A stretch of DNA of 64,000 nt from NCBI GenBank assembly GCA_963843285.1, contig CAWJJO010000018.1, positions 183,610-247,609 of the forward strand, written 5' to 3'. The notes beneath the pieces were generated by a model. That model was not told the DNA's origin and did no database searches. It was given only the letters and a program-made list of their open reading frames with translations. Position numbers and translations under genes: made by a program. Shown in pieces: positions 32,894 through 42,289 of the stretch. Source of the DNA: CAZDDB01 sp963843285 (GTDB lineage: Bacteria; Acidobacteriota; HRBIN11; JAKEFK01). Position 1 is the first letter of the stretch; every line of letters begins with the position of its first letter.

Positions 32894-35097
32894 TAATGCA
32901 GGGTGTACTTGATGGTGCTGGCGTTATTGACCTGGTCGGAGCATCTCAAGACGATTTCTGTCACGTCCTTGGGATTTAGCTCGATGCGGTAGGTCTCCGT
33001 TTGTGAATCGTTAATCGTATCTACGGGAAAGATTGTGTTCCAGACTCCTGGTTTTGAGGAGTACAGCATTTCTTTGATGGCACTAAACTGGTCCAACGCG
33101 CGAACCTCTAATATTGTAGTTCCATTTCCAGGTTTCGCGCTGACGACCTCGATTTTCGGCGCCGAGTTATCCACATCGAACGGAATGCTTTCTGTCTCAT
33201 TCGAGAGGGCATAGCCCAATGGATTGGAGCCGCTGTCGCTCACGGCAATCTTCACGGTGTACGTTCCATCCGGAATGGTCTGTGTATCCCAGGCAAAAAT
33301 ACTGTCCCTCAAGTCTGTTGCGAGCTGTTTCCAGGTCCGGTCCCCCTTGTCTTTGTAATACACCGTAAATCTGAGATCGTCCTGATTCTGGTCAATGGCG
33401 CTCCAGGTGATGGTTTGAAAGCCGTTCCTGTATTCCCGTTTGCCAAGCTGGGGGCCGAACGCATTCTGAGGCTGTAGCGCGGCGTCCGCCTGATCCTGAG
33501 CGGACGGAATGGTTTCGATCACGCCCGCAAATCCCTCCTGCAATACCGCGCCTTTTCGGAACACAATCCCGGGAGGATGTACGGTGATGGAAACGATTTC
33601 CGGTCGAATATTTTGTTGCAGATACGCGATCCGGACGCCGCGGAGTACCGGTGTGACTTTTGTGTTGGTTGTACTGAAATCGGCCTTCCACTGCGCAAAG
33701 CGAGCTTTGGGGACATTCATTTGTTTTCCTGCCGGATCGCTTCCCGCATCCTGCCAGGGAGACCATGTATCATCGGGCGTCTTGGTGTTTCCTGAACGAG
33801 CGGACATTCGAAGCGTGGTGCCCTGCGGGAGAGCCGCTTTCCAGGTGATCTGTCCCCAGGTAGACGCAGTCTCCGAATCCTTGATATCGGAGTAAAAAGT
33901 TCCCGTAGCGGAATGATCCTCCACAAGGTCATAGATGTTTCCGGGGTTGGCTGTCGAGATGAAGGTTCGATCTCCGCGAAGAATACTTGTGATTTGTTCT
34001 TCCGGCGTCTTGATAAGAATCGTGCTTTTCTTTTGCTGATCCAGGGAAATCAATTTTGCTTTCTTGCCTGTGGAAATGATCAACATCCCTTCTTTAAACC
34101 CGCCGATGTCCAGAATTTGATCTTCCGACGCGGTGTACACATCCTCCACAGAACCATCAGGCAGGATGCGGTATAGCTCGGATGCTCCCGAGGCCCTGGT
34201 TGGAACGGACGGTTGAGCAGGCATCACGCCTGGCATTACTTCGACCGTGGCAGATACTTCGATATTGTCTCCTTCGCCCGGATTGGATTCGGCGGCATTG
34301 CTCTTCTGAATCGGCTGGGGCGGTATTTCTTGTTGAATGGGTGGTGGTACCGTTCCTGAAATCGCTGCAAAGTAGATGGCGCCATCCGGAGCGCTGAAAA
34401 TCGATGTGATTTGCTGAATCTCAGAATCAAACAAGACAAATATTCTTCCGGAGGGATCGATGCTGTACAGGATTCCATTGCGGTCTGAACCTGCGAGAAG
34501 ATTCTTCGATCTGTCCCAGGCAAGCGCTGTGATATTTGTTTCCGTAGTATCGGCCAGCACCTTCCCCTCTCCCTTTTGATCGATCCGATAGACCTTTCCC
34601 TCGTCACCGGTTCCCGCATAAAGATTTCCATCCGGATCAAGAACCAGGCTCCAGATATATCTCTCGGGCGGATCAAAAAACACGGACGATGTGCCGTCCG
34701 GCTTGATCTTGTAAATCTTTCCGTCCGGAGATGTAGCCGCATACAGAACATCGTTCGCGTCAATCGTCAGGGCCTGAACTTCGAATTCACTCGTATCGAG
34801 CAACACGCTCGACTTTCCGGTCGCATCCAATTTGATGATTTTTCCGTCGTTTCCTGTTGCCGCATACAAGTTATTCTTTTTGTCGCGGACAATTTTCCAG
34901 AGTATGGAGTCGGTTCCCTCGTAGATCTTTTTCAATTGGGGAGCCAGGAGCAGTTCTCCATCATTCGTAATCGAAACCGATTGCGGATCACCGGCGGCAA
35001 AACTTTGCTGGGTGTTTTGCTCCCAGAATTGGGGAGCGATGGCAAAAGTGAATCCTGGAATGAGCAGGAACAGAGCGATCAGAAATCTTTTGATCAT
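32893..35097 (-). CDS. Exported beta-propeller protein with C-terminal beta-sandwich part
   Basis: The 734-residue protein begins with a signal peptide (MIKRFLIALFLLIPGFTFA). Residues about 60-390 carry repeated blades of the form NLYAATGNDGKIIKLDATGK, VLYAATSPDGKIYKIKPDG and NLYAGTGDEGKVYRIDQKG, typical of a lyase- or NHL-like six- or seven-bladed propeller. A second part (about 400-730) looks Ig/fibronectin-like. It is probably periplasmic or surface-bound; the ligand is unknown. It lies 17 bases downstream of the S55 peptidase gene, suggesting a joint function. Confidence 0.75.
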   Translation of the reverse strand: MIKRFLIALFLLIPGFTFAIAPQFWEQNTQQSFAAGDPQSVSITNDGELLLAPQLKKIYEGTDSILWKIVRDKKNNLYAATGNDGKIIKLDATGKSSVLLDTSEFEVQALTIDANDVLYAATSPDGKIYKIKPDGTSSVFFDPPERYIWSLVLDPDGNLYAGTGDEGKVYRIDQKGEGKVLADTTETNITALAWDRSKNLLAGSDRNGILYSIDPSGRIFVLFDSEIQQITSIFSAPDGAIYFAAISGTVPPPIQQEIPPQPIQKSNAAESNPGEGDNIEVSATVEVMPGVMPAQPSVPTRASGASELYRILPDGSVEDVYTASEDQILDIGGFKEGMLIISTGKKAKLISLDQQKKSTILIKTPEEQITSILRGDRTFISTANPGNIYDLVEDHSATGTFYSDIKDSETASTWGQITWKAALPQGTTLRMSARSGNTKTPDDTWSPWQDAGSDPAGKQMNVPKARFAQWKADFSTTNTKVTPVLRGVRIAYLQQNIRPEIVSITVHPPGIVFRKGAVLQEGFAGVIETIPSAQDQADAALQPQNAFGPQLGKREYRNGFQTITWSAIDQNQDDLRFTVYYKDKGDRTWKQLATDLRDSIFAWDTQTIPDGTYTVKIAVSDSGSNPLGYALSNETESIPFDVDNSAPKIEVVSAKPGNGTTILEVRALDQFSAIKEMLYSSKPGVWNTIFPVDTINDSQTETYRIELNPKDVTEIVLRCSDQVNNASTIKYTLH

Positions 35098-35114
35098 TTT
35101 GATTCTTCTTTGAC

Positions 35115-36914
35115 TTAGTTTTGTTGGGGGAGAATTCTCAGGGTAAAGAGTCGTGTCCCTGTCAAATGATAATCCACACCGCGGCTTTCTTCCAAAAGTG
35201 TTGCAATTCCGACCCTTTGCGAGCTTCCGATCGTTTGCGAAGAAGAAAGAGCAGATAAAACAGAAGGGGGAAGCGATTGTAATGGTTGCCCCTTCAGGAT
35301 CAAGCCTGGTTCCGGACGAAAAGCGCGCACATAGATCCGATCATCCGAACGAAGACTGTTGAGCAATGCAAGGATCTGATCAAAACTGGATGCTTCGTAG
35401 TTTTTTCCGTATTGAGCAAATTCCTGACGGCTGATTTCCTGCCCGCCGCCAACGATAAAATTCAGCATGCCCGCGCGAAGATCATCCGGAAGACGGATCG
35501 CGAACTCTTCCACTTTCTTTTCCCCCAGAAGCGGACGGTAAACTGCTCTCAGTTTGATCTCATCTCCGGGACGGGCTTCATTGCGGTCCAGCCAGACTTC
35601 CACTAGTTCCGCTTCGTTTCGTTTCATTGCCGAGTCCACGTCGATTTCTACTTCTTCTACATCCACGTTCTTGAATTCATTTGTCATCAACATGTAAACA
35701 ATCGCCGCAACGTACTGAGAAGCATCCGTAAAGCTCCCCGCACCACTGAAGATATTGCCGATTTGAACCGGCGGCGATCCCTTGATCCCGATTTGTCCGG
35801 AAACCTTCAATGTGCTTTCGCTGTAGCCAAGCTGAGTCACAAGGATACTATTTTGAAAAGCAAAATCGATCAGCAGCGGAGACAGTAGTTTGTTATTTGC
35901 TACTTCAAAATGGAAGGAGCGCTTGATCTTTTTTTCATTTGTAAGATTCAGAGTCACGGGGATCATCGAAGAATTCCGTCCCATGATTCCAAAAACGGCG
36001 GAATGCAAGTCCTGCCGGATACTTCCTACGGTCGGTCCGGCCGAACCTACTTTGAAAGAGGAATGGAGGCTGGGAACAACCGTGAAGATTTTTGCAGTGG
36101 CCATGGGAAGATCGATCGGGCCAAGATTAAAAAACGGATGGCCAAAGGCGAGCACCTTCTCCGCGTCGCGATAGGTGACGGTTCCGATTGCTCCGATATC
36201 GAAATCCCCTTTGATGAGCTGCACGCTGATCGGAGCGCCCGGCTGCAAATCAGAATCGGGAAGCGAAAGATCAGTGCCGAAAGACGCGCCGCCTTGCATC
36301 GGTTGTAGTCCGAAGGCGCTGAAGAGTGATTGAAACCTGTCCAGAGTTCTGGAGTCGAATCCCGAAACGGAGAGTGGAAATGCAATCGGGGACAATTGAA
36401 TCTGCCCGTATCCTGGAACATGGGCGCTGGCAACGGGGCTTGCAGCTCCCGCATGACCGGTGAGCATCTTTTCAAAGTTGTAGTATTCTGCAATTTCGAT
36501 CGGTGGCGTGAGTGGCGGTTGCTCCGAAGGCAGCACCTGCGTTTCCAACATGCTCTCAATCGGTGTGATCCCCGCAATCGGCGTTTTTGCAAACGGCCAG
36601 GAATACGCGACCGCGCCGATCATCTTTCCATTGATATAGACAGGACTTCCGCTCATGCCCGCAATGACACCGGTCTCTTCCAGTTTGCTTCCTTTTAACA
36701 GACCAAGAATCAGATCCTGCTGTGGCGCAAAGTTTTTCAGGATGCCGATAATTTCTACCTGAAATTCCTCGATCTTGTTTCCGTGAAATACGGTTCGTCC
36801 AACACCGATCATTCCTTCTTTCACTTCTGACAGAGGCATGATCTCCGCCGCCGGAAGTCTCAGCGTAATCGAAAGAAAAATCAGGATAAAAAGGAGGATC
36901 TTATTTCGTGACAT
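35115..36914 (-). CDS. SpoIVB-like serine peptidase (S55) domain protein, exported
   Basis: The 599-residue product has a signal peptide (ending around LRLPAAE). An S55-type region follows: MPLSEVKEGMIGVGRTVFHG, then the nucleophile loop VIAGMSGSPVYINGK near residue 98, and VLAFGHPFFNLGPIDLPMA near residue 250. The serine and a nearby conserved His are kept, so activity is possible. In Bacillus, SpoIVB works in sporulation signalling; relatives in Gram-negatives are of unknown role. It overlaps the VanZ-like gene by 14 bases and precedes the propeller gene. Confidence 0.85.
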   Translation of the reverse strand: MSRNKILLFILIFLSITLRLPAAEIMPLSEVKEGMIGVGRTVFHGNKIEEFQVEIIGILKNFAPQQDLILGLLKGSKLEETGVIAGMSGSPVYINGKMIGAVAYSWPFAKTPIAGITPIESMLETQVLPSEQPPLTPPIEIAEYYNFEKMLTGHAGAASPVASAHVPGYGQIQLSPIAFPLSVSGFDSRTLDRFQSLFSAFGLQPMQGGASFGTDLSLPDSDLQPGAPISVQLIKGDFDIGAIGTVTYRDAEKVLAFGHPFFNLGPIDLPMATAKIFTVVPSLHSSFKVGSAGPTVGSIRQDLHSAVFGIMGRNSSMIPVTLNLTNEKKIKRSFHFEVANNKLLSPLLIDFAFQNSILVTQLGYSESTLKVSGQIGIKGSPPVQIGNIFSGAGSFTDASQYVAAIVYMLMTNEFKNVDVEEVEIDVDSAMKRNEAELVEVWLDRNEARPGDEIKLRAVYRPLLGEKKVEEFAIRLPDDLRAGMLNFIVGGGQEISRQEFAQYGKNYEASSFDQILALLNSLRSDDRIYVRAFRPEPGLILKGQPLQSLPPSVLSALSSSQTIGSSQRVGIATLLEESRGVDYHLTGTRLFTLRILPQQN

Positions 36915-37287
36915 AGTTTCGGGAAATCCTTGCTCTCACAGAACTAATAGTAATGATTGTCAAAATTCCTGCAACATCAGCATACCAGTCCCGAATCGAG
37001 CTGTCTCTTCCCGGGATGATCGACTGATACGTTTCATCCAGAGCGCCATAGAGCGCGCCGGTTACAGCCACAACTAGAACACGTTTCCATGTGAAGCGCG
37101 GGGAGTCGTCCCGGGTCAGTGCCCGCCACAGCAATAACGCGAAAATCGCATATTCCACCAGATGAATCGACTTGTCGGAAACTAGTTTGGGGCCGGGAGG
37201 CAATTTGTAGGACGAAAGGCATAGGATGAGCGCTGCGTAGAGCAGGAAAGGGCACCAGTAGTAGAGAAATCGGGAGCGTTTGCTCAT
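36901..37287 (-). CDS. VanZ-like membrane protein
   Basis: The 128-residue product from the ATG at 37287 (MSKRSRFLYYWCPFLLY) has four hydrophobic segments. The VanZ signature is present: LCLSSYKLPP, then DKSIHLVEYAIFALLLWRAL, and GALYGALDETYQSIIPGRDSSIRDWYADVAG. The longer frame from 37371 overlaps the small gene upstream and is unlikely. VanZ-like proteins are linked to glycopeptide resistance in enterococci, but the wider family is of unknown function. The start overlaps the upstream small gene by four bases. Confidence 0.85.
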   Translation of the reverse strand: MSKRSRFLYYWCPFLLYAALILCLSSYKLPPGPKLVSDKSIHLVEYAIFALLLWRALTRDDSPRFTWKRVLVVAVTGALYGALDETYQSIIPGRDSSIRDWYADVAGILTIITISSVRARISRNYVTK

Positions 37288-37460
37288 CGGATCGGGAACG
37301 GGTACATGATCCAGGCGATCAACAGAGCAATCAGTACCAGGGATCCGAAAAACTTCCAGAAATAACGCCACTGCTCGTGTGGAGTCTCCTTTGTAATCAG
37401 AGAAATCACTACAGAGCTGAGAAAGGCAAAGGACAACATGAAGAGAAAATGACTGCGCAT
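37284..37460 (-). CDS. Small two-helix membrane protein, 58 residues
   Basis: The frame begins ATG at 37460 (MRSHFLFMLSFAFLSSVVIS) and ends PFPIR at the TGA overlapping the VanZ-like start (ATGA). Two hydrophobic segments (about 4-22 and 38-54) are joined by a charged linker TKETPHEQWRYFWK. It lies 2 bases after the upstream gene stop and overlaps the next by four bases. Tight packing on both sides supports it as a real gene. The function is unknown. Confidence 0.7.
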   Translation of the reverse strand: MRSHFLFMLSFAFLSSVVISLITKETPHEQWRYFWKFFGSLVLIALLIAWIMYPFPIR

Positions 37461-37462
37461 GA

Positions 37463-37939
37463 CTATTTCTTCCGGCCTACGGCAATGTCGTAGGCATCCA
37501 GGATTACGAGAAAATTAAGAAGACCGGCAACCCAGGTGAAGGTATTTCCATATTCAAATGTCAGTCTTTCCAGGTTTCCGCTTCCAAACTGGAAGCTCTC
37601 AGCAAATCCGAAAAAAGGAGACCCGGGATGCGTTTTCGAGAAGGAAGCGATCAGCCGCGCCAGAAAGTAGGGAAATCCCATCCCCACCTGTGCGAATAAG
37701 GCAAACAGAGTCAACGGCTGCTGCGGCTCATATTGCCAGATCTTGGCGCCGAGACTCAACCCCCAGTAAAAGAGGAAAACGAGAATGACAAAGAAAACAA
37801 TCCCTCGCTTGGTCCGTTTCAACAAAACGTGTCCTGCGCCGGGAATCATCCAGGCCAGCAAACAGATCACTGAAAGAGACCATAGATTCGAGGCGGCTCG
37901 CGGGGTTACGACTTCTGCTTTTCGCGCGCTTTCAGTCAT
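37463..37939 (-). CDS. Small polytopic membrane protein, DUF6677-like
   Basis: The 158-residue protein has about four hydrophobic segments. Its conserved-looking first half, AWMIPGAGHVLLKRTKRGIVFF, resembles the small TM2/DUF6677-type proteins in which a P-G-x-G-H turn links two helices. The resemblance is from memory and moderate. It is the first gene of a tight minus-strand run with the 58-residue protein, the VanZ-like protein, the S55 peptidase and the propeller protein. Confidence 0.65.
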   Translation of the reverse strand: MTESARKAEVVTPRAASNLWSLSVICLLAWMIPGAGHVLLKRTKRGIVFFVILVFLFYWGLSLGAKIWQYEPQQPLTLFALFAQVGMGFPYFLARLIASFSKTHPGSPFFGFAESFQFGSGNLERLTFEYGNTFTWVAGLLNFLVILDAYDIAVGRKK

Positions 37940-37972
37940 GATAGACGCCTAATTGTAGTGATGAGTGTCTGG

Positions 37973-39418
37973 CTAGTCAAGAAAACGCCTGTTCTTGCGC
38001 TTTCTATCTGCTGCAAGAAACATTACCAGTCCGATTAAATTTGTCACTACAATCAAGCCTGAGATCTTGACGGCGAAGGACAAACGGCTCTGAACCTGAA
38101 CGATGGGAACAATCGAGAGAGCCACATAGAGCAGTGTCATCAAGAAGCCGGAGATTGCCGTTGCCTTCAGCCAGAATGGTGGGCGCGGTTGGATGCCCCT
38201 GAGTCCGATCAATGGGATCGCGAACATTGCCAAATAAGTGAGCGCATAGAACACACCGGAGGCATTCCACAACAACTGAAATGCCTCTTGCTTTCCGACA
38301 CCGATGAGGCCGACGATTCCAAGCGCGAGAGTTGCAGCACCTACGAATAGAATCGAATGCACCGGAGTTCTATACCTTGCATGTAATTTTGTGAACCAGT
38401 CTGGAAGCAATTCATCCCAGCCTGCGACCATGGGAAGACGGGTGTTCCCTGCAAACATTACGCTGGACTGGGCGACGCGAATCCACAACAAAGCCAGGAT
38501 TGTGATCGGCGCAACTATGGCTGCGAAGCGAAGGGGTCCGAACCCTTCACTCAAAACTTGCGGGATTGGGGCAATCAAGTCGATCCGGTCCTTTGGAACA
38601 AGTGCGACTACGGAACTCGTTCCCAGCATGAACATGACAGCAATGATGGGCGCGGCCAATACGACAGAACGAGTGATCGAACGCGCCGGATTGCGGCATT
38701 CGCCCGCGTGAATTGCGACATACTCAAATCCTCCCAGAGCGCCGAATCCCATCTTGCCAAGCAGGTTCAAGCTCATCAGTGACAGAACGGGCATCTCCGT
38801 TCGAAACGGATGATATTGCGATAGAGAGCCGTGCGCCACATTCAGCCATGGAAGGATCAAAATCGCGGCAAAGGTGAAGATCATCAGCGCGCCGCCGGTC
38901 TTGTGAACCCACTTACCCAAACTGAGTCCGATTGTTGTCAGCACTACCAGCGCGCCGACAATCGCCATAGTCACCAGACCGTTAAACCACTTGTTCGCCG
39001 TGAGCCACTCGCCACTCGGCCCGATCATGTATGCCAGGTATTGTGTTACTTGAAGTCCGATTTCAGAAGTATTCAGAATGGCAAACAACCACAGGTTCCA
39101 GGCCACTAGGAATCCCAACAATTCGTTGAATCCCATTTTGGCCCACTGATACAGCCCGCCTTCAAGCGGCATGATCCGGTTGAGATAAATCACAACCACC
39201 GCCGATGGAACATAGAACAAGAACATTGCGATCAACCAGAAAATAACGTGCGAAGGCCCCTGCTTGGCAGCGACACCTACCCATGGAAGACCTACGATAA
39301 ACAAAACTTGAGTGAGCACAAGGTCGGTGAGGCCGAGTTCTTTTTTGAAAACCGCACTGTGAGCTTCTACGCCCTGTTCCTTCAGTCGAAGCTCAGTAGA
39401 CGCATTCTGACGAGCCAT
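37973..39418 (-). CDS. APC-superfamily amino acid permease
   Basis: The 481-residue protein has about 12 hydrophobic segments. The APC pattern is visible: an N-terminal KELGLTDLVLTQVLFIVGLPW, then MPLEGGLYQWAKMGFNELLGFLVAW near residue 85, GFGALGGFEYVAIHAGECRNPAR near residue 230, and RYRTPVHSILFVG near residue 350. It imports amino acids or related compounds by proton or sodium symport in known members; the substrate cannot be read from sequence. Confidence 0.88.
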   Translation of the reverse strand: MARQNASTELRLKEQGVEAHSAVFKKELGLTDLVLTQVLFIVGLPWVGVAAKQGPSHVIFWLIAMFLFYVPSAVVVIYLNRIMPLEGGLYQWAKMGFNELLGFLVAWNLWLFAILNTSEIGLQVTQYLAYMIGPSGEWLTANKWFNGLVTMAIVGALVVLTTIGLSLGKWVHKTGGALMIFTFAAILILPWLNVAHGSLSQYHPFRTEMPVLSLMSLNLLGKMGFGALGGFEYVAIHAGECRNPARSITRSVVLAAPIIAVMFMLGTSSVVALVPKDRIDLIAPIPQVLSEGFGPLRFAAIVAPITILALLWIRVAQSSVMFAGNTRLPMVAGWDELLPDWFTKLHARYRTPVHSILFVGAATLALGIVGLIGVGKQEAFQLLWNASGVFYALTYLAMFAIPLIGLRGIQPRPPFWLKATAISGFLMTLLYVALSIVPIVQVQSRLSFAVKISGLIVVTNLIGLVMFLAADRKRKNRRFLD

Positions 39419-39466
39419 CTCGCTGGCATTATACAGCCCGTTGGAATCCTCTGATATGATTTTCGA

Positions 39467-39738
39467 ATGTTAACAAAAGTTCACGCAGCTCTCTTAGTTC
39501 TATCAGTTTTCATTACATTGTCCGGTTCGGCTTCGAGACAACCTTGATTGCGGATCAGAAAACGCTCGGCAAACGCGTGGATCGTTTCATGAGCTCTTAC
39601 GTTGCGGCACATGATTTCAGTGGGGTTGTCCTGATTGTTCAGGGTGATCAAGTTTTGTTCCACAAGGCATCGCCGTTTCTTACCGCTTCGGCGATGAGGG
39701 GCCGTTGCTGCTCGACAGGGTTGTGGAAAGGCTCCCGT
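39467..39738 (+). pseudogene. Remnant of an exported serine hydrolase (beta-lactamase-like)
   Basis: The ATG at 39467 opens a signal peptide (MLTKVHAALLVLSVFITL...), stopped by TGA at 39545-39547. The next frame, from 39544, continues LGKRVDRFMSSYVAAHDFSG and VVLIVQGDQVLFHKA, which matches the first strands of class C beta-lactamase-like hydrolases. The catalytic SxxK region is missing. A third frame then reads YRFGDEGPLLLDRVVERLP and stops at 39736-39738, perhaps the end of the same or another gene. It has lost its centre and carries at least one frameshift, so it is dead. Confidence 0.6.
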
Positions 39739-39746
39739 AGTAAGTC

Positions 39747-42008
39747 TTACAGAACGAATGCGTAGCCGACTTTGAAGAAGAGGGTCCGGTTCCCCTGCGA
39801 AAGACTGTAATTCAAGCCGTTCGAATACAGCCCGTTCGCATAATTGTCCGAGTAGCCGAGAAAGAGCACGACCTGGGGATTGATCTTGTAAGAGAATAGA
39901 AACTGATTGAACAGCGACTGATCATTTTCGCTCACCGGAAACGTGTACAATGCCGGGTTCCGTGTAACATCAAAGTATTGCGTAATGAGACGCACGAACG
40001 TACGAGTATTCAACTGATAGGTGATTCGGACATCACTTACGTTTGCATGATAAAGTTCGCCGCCATCCACGTGAAGCCGTTCGTAGCTGTCGTTCACCTC
40101 GAGTCGCAGGTGACGCGCCAGATCGAACCGCACTCCGGGATTCAGACGTAGAATGTTTCCCTGGCGAACATTGTCGTAGTCGATTTCCTGACCGGCGCGT
40201 CCTTCAAAATTCACGTACACGGTACCGGACGGACGCATTTCCATGAAGCCATTGAAAAAATTGCGATCAAACCGCCGGCCATTGAAATAAGAAGGACCAA
40301 TCCCGACATAAAGGTTGGTGAAGAATTCCCTTGGCCCGTTCAGCCAGAAATAAGGCGCTACCTGATTCTGCAGCGGATTGCCGTCACGGTCATACAATTG
40401 TGTCGTCTCCGTCCCAAACGCCAACTTCCGCCACCAATGCTCGTTATGATCCGAAAACCAGTAACGTTCCAGAAAACCATAGCCTTTGTGATATCCAACC
40501 TGTGGAATGAAACCCAGATCTGCGCGAAAATCGTTGCCGGCCCCCATGTATTGAAGATATCCGGTCCATAACCGTTCTGAATGCTCATAAACCGCCCGGG
40601 TGGCCGTTCCGCGAAGCGTTCCTGCCGGCTGTCCGAAATCATTCTGAATCGAAACGGGATACTCCGTGCCCGAACCAAGCATTTCGATCCGCACCGCCTC
40701 ATTTCCCCAGCGAATCAGAGCATCGGCTCCCAGAACGTGATTGTGATACCCTTCTCCATCGCGACTCGTAAAGATTCCTCCAATGGTGGAGCCGGACCCG
40801 AGATCGTATCGGTAGCGCATGATCGATGATGTATTTTCCTGATCGAGCGAACCGAGATTGCTGAATTGACTTCCCGGGAAGAGAAAATTCGTCTGGTCAT
40901 CGCGTGAAACGATCGCTCCAAACGCACTCTTTCCCTGTTTTCCGCTGACCTTCATTCCCCAGTTGGGATCCGCAATATCCCGGCTGTAAAAGGCCATGAT
41001 TTTTGTGTCAAACAAATCTGCGCCTTCCAGGAAGAATGGGCGTTTTTCAGGATAAAAGATCGCGAACTGAGTATTTACAGTAAGCTGGGCGGCATCTGCT
41101 TCCACCTGGGAAAAGTCCGGATTCATAGCGCCGTTAAGAGTGATTCCGGGAGTGACTCCCCAGCGGCCGGTGATTCCCGGTTCGGCAGTTCCATCTCTTT
41201 CAAAGTTCTGGCTGGGATCAACGCGCTCTTCCGAGTTCAGTCCGGTAAGGGTAGGATCGAATTCGAGATTCCGGCCAGGCTTGATTCCGTTGAATCCTTG
41301 AAGCTTCGATTCATTGCACAAATAGCAATTGCGGCCGCGGGGCAGCTTGTTCAATCCGATGCGATACCGCTGGTCGCGCGGCCAGATGCGAAGGGCATCG
41401 ATTCCCCAGGTTTGTTCCCCGCTTGAATTTGGAAACCGCAAGGAAGTGAATGGAATCGCGATTTCCACTTCATAACCTTTCGAAGTGACCTTTCCGGCAG
41501 AGTCCCAGATCGCATCCCAGGATTCGTCTTCATTGCCGGTGATATCATTTTGAGAAAGATCCATCTGAACGCCCAGCGGGTTTACAAAAAATTCAAAAGC
41601 GCGGCGCTCGTCATTGAACGTGTCCAGCACTACTCCGAGAAAATCATCCTGGAATGCGCGATCGCGATCCGTCAACCGCGCCCGGATCATTTCCGGGTTT
41701 GGATCGTAAGCGCGCGCTGCCACGTACAGCAGCGAGTGGTCGTAGGTGATCCACATGTCGGTTCGTACCGGCGCTTTGCTGTTGTCGCCGGGATTCGTCT
41801 CATAGTCCAGCGTGAAAGTCGGCGGCTTGAGCCATACGGCTTCATCCAGGACGCCGTCGATTTTGACCGTACCGGCCAGAGCCTCTACACCATAGGTCCG
41901 TTTCGCCTGATCGAATTCCTGCGCATTAACGGGCAGAGAATACAGCGATACGGCACTGAACACTGCGAGTAGTTGTGAAGCCCTTCTGAAGATTGCATCC
42001 CACATCAT
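39747..42008 (-). CDS. DUF5916 outer-membrane protein with carbohydrate-binding (CBM9-like) N-terminus
   Basis: The 753-residue product has a signal peptide (ending at VNAQ). A CBM9-like domain follows (about 40-235: VKIDGVLDEAVWLKPP, WDAIWDSAGKVTSKGYEVEIAIPF). Then comes the DUF5916 region, with MNPDFSQVEADAAQLTVNT and FYPEKRPFFLEGADLF near residues 300-330. The rest has alternating strands and ends in a hydrophobic aromatic C-terminus (FFKVGYAFVL), as outer-membrane barrels do. Its role is unknown; it is probably a surface receptor or barrel. Confidence 0.88.
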   Translation of the reverse strand: MMWDAIFRRASQLLAVFSAVSLYSLPVNAQEFDQAKRTYGVEALAGTVKIDGVLDEAVWLKPPTFTLDYETNPGDNSKAPVRTDMWITYDHSLLYVAARAYDPNPEMIRARLTDRDRAFQDDFLGVVLDTFNDERRAFEFFVNPLGVQMDLSQNDITGNEDESWDAIWDSAGKVTSKGYEVEIAIPFTSLRFPNSSGEQTWGIDALRIWPRDQRYRIGLNKLPRGRNCYLCNESKLQGFNGIKPGRNLEFDPTLTGLNSEERVDPSQNFERDGTAEPGITGRWGVTPGITLNGAMNPDFSQVEADAAQLTVNTQFAIFYPEKRPFFLEGADLFDTKIMAFYSRDIADPNWGMKVSGKQGKSAFGAIVSRDDQTNFLFPGSQFSNLGSLDQENTSSIMRYRYDLGSGSTIGGIFTSRDGEGYHNHVLGADALIRWGNEAVRIEMLGSGTEYPVSIQNDFGQPAGTLRGTATRAVYEHSERLWTGYLQYMGAGNDFRADLGFIPQVGYHKGYGFLERYWFSDHNEHWWRKLAFGTETTQLYDRDGNPLQNQVAPYFWLNGPREFFTNLYVGIGPSYFNGRRFDRNFFNGFMEMRPSGTVYVNFEGRAGQEIDYDNVRQGNILRLNPGVRFDLARHLRLEVNDSYERLHVDGGELYHANVSDVRITYQLNTRTFVRLITQYFDVTRNPALYTFPVSENDQSLFNQFLFSYKINPQVVLFLGYSDNYANGLYSNGLNYSLSQGNRTLFFKVGYAFVL

Positions 42009-42175
42009 ATCGCACCCCTTACCCGTGATAAGACGTCGAAATTCGGGGAAAGGTTGCAGCTTCCCCGTCAGAGTTCTTTTCGAGTATACTACAGGTATAG
42101 GTTTATTTATTACATATGTAGTAGATTATCCCAGCAAGCAGCAGTTTCATGTTGTGAAACTATGTTTCATAATTT

Positions 42176-42250
42176 GCAGGCGGGACGCCTGCGGCCCATC
42201 ATGCAGGCCGGAAGCTTGCGCCCCGATGCAGGCGAAGCGCCCGCGGTCCA
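42176..42250. repeat. GC-rich dispersed palindromic repeat upstream of the secretion locus
   Basis: GCAGGCGGGACGCCTGC is a clear palindrome, followed by looser copies ATGCAGGCCGGAAGC and GATGCAGGCGAAGCGCC. The unit is related to those at 11005 and 17019. A second small symmetry, AGTTTCA/TGAAACT (42143-42161), lies just before it. The rest of the 281-base gap (42009-42289) is AT-rich, with GAGTATACTACAGG and a TACATATGTA palindrome, and probably holds promoters. Confidence 0.6.
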
Positions 42251-42289
42251 AGAATTGCTGTTTATGCGACGATGATGTATAGTTTTTTC

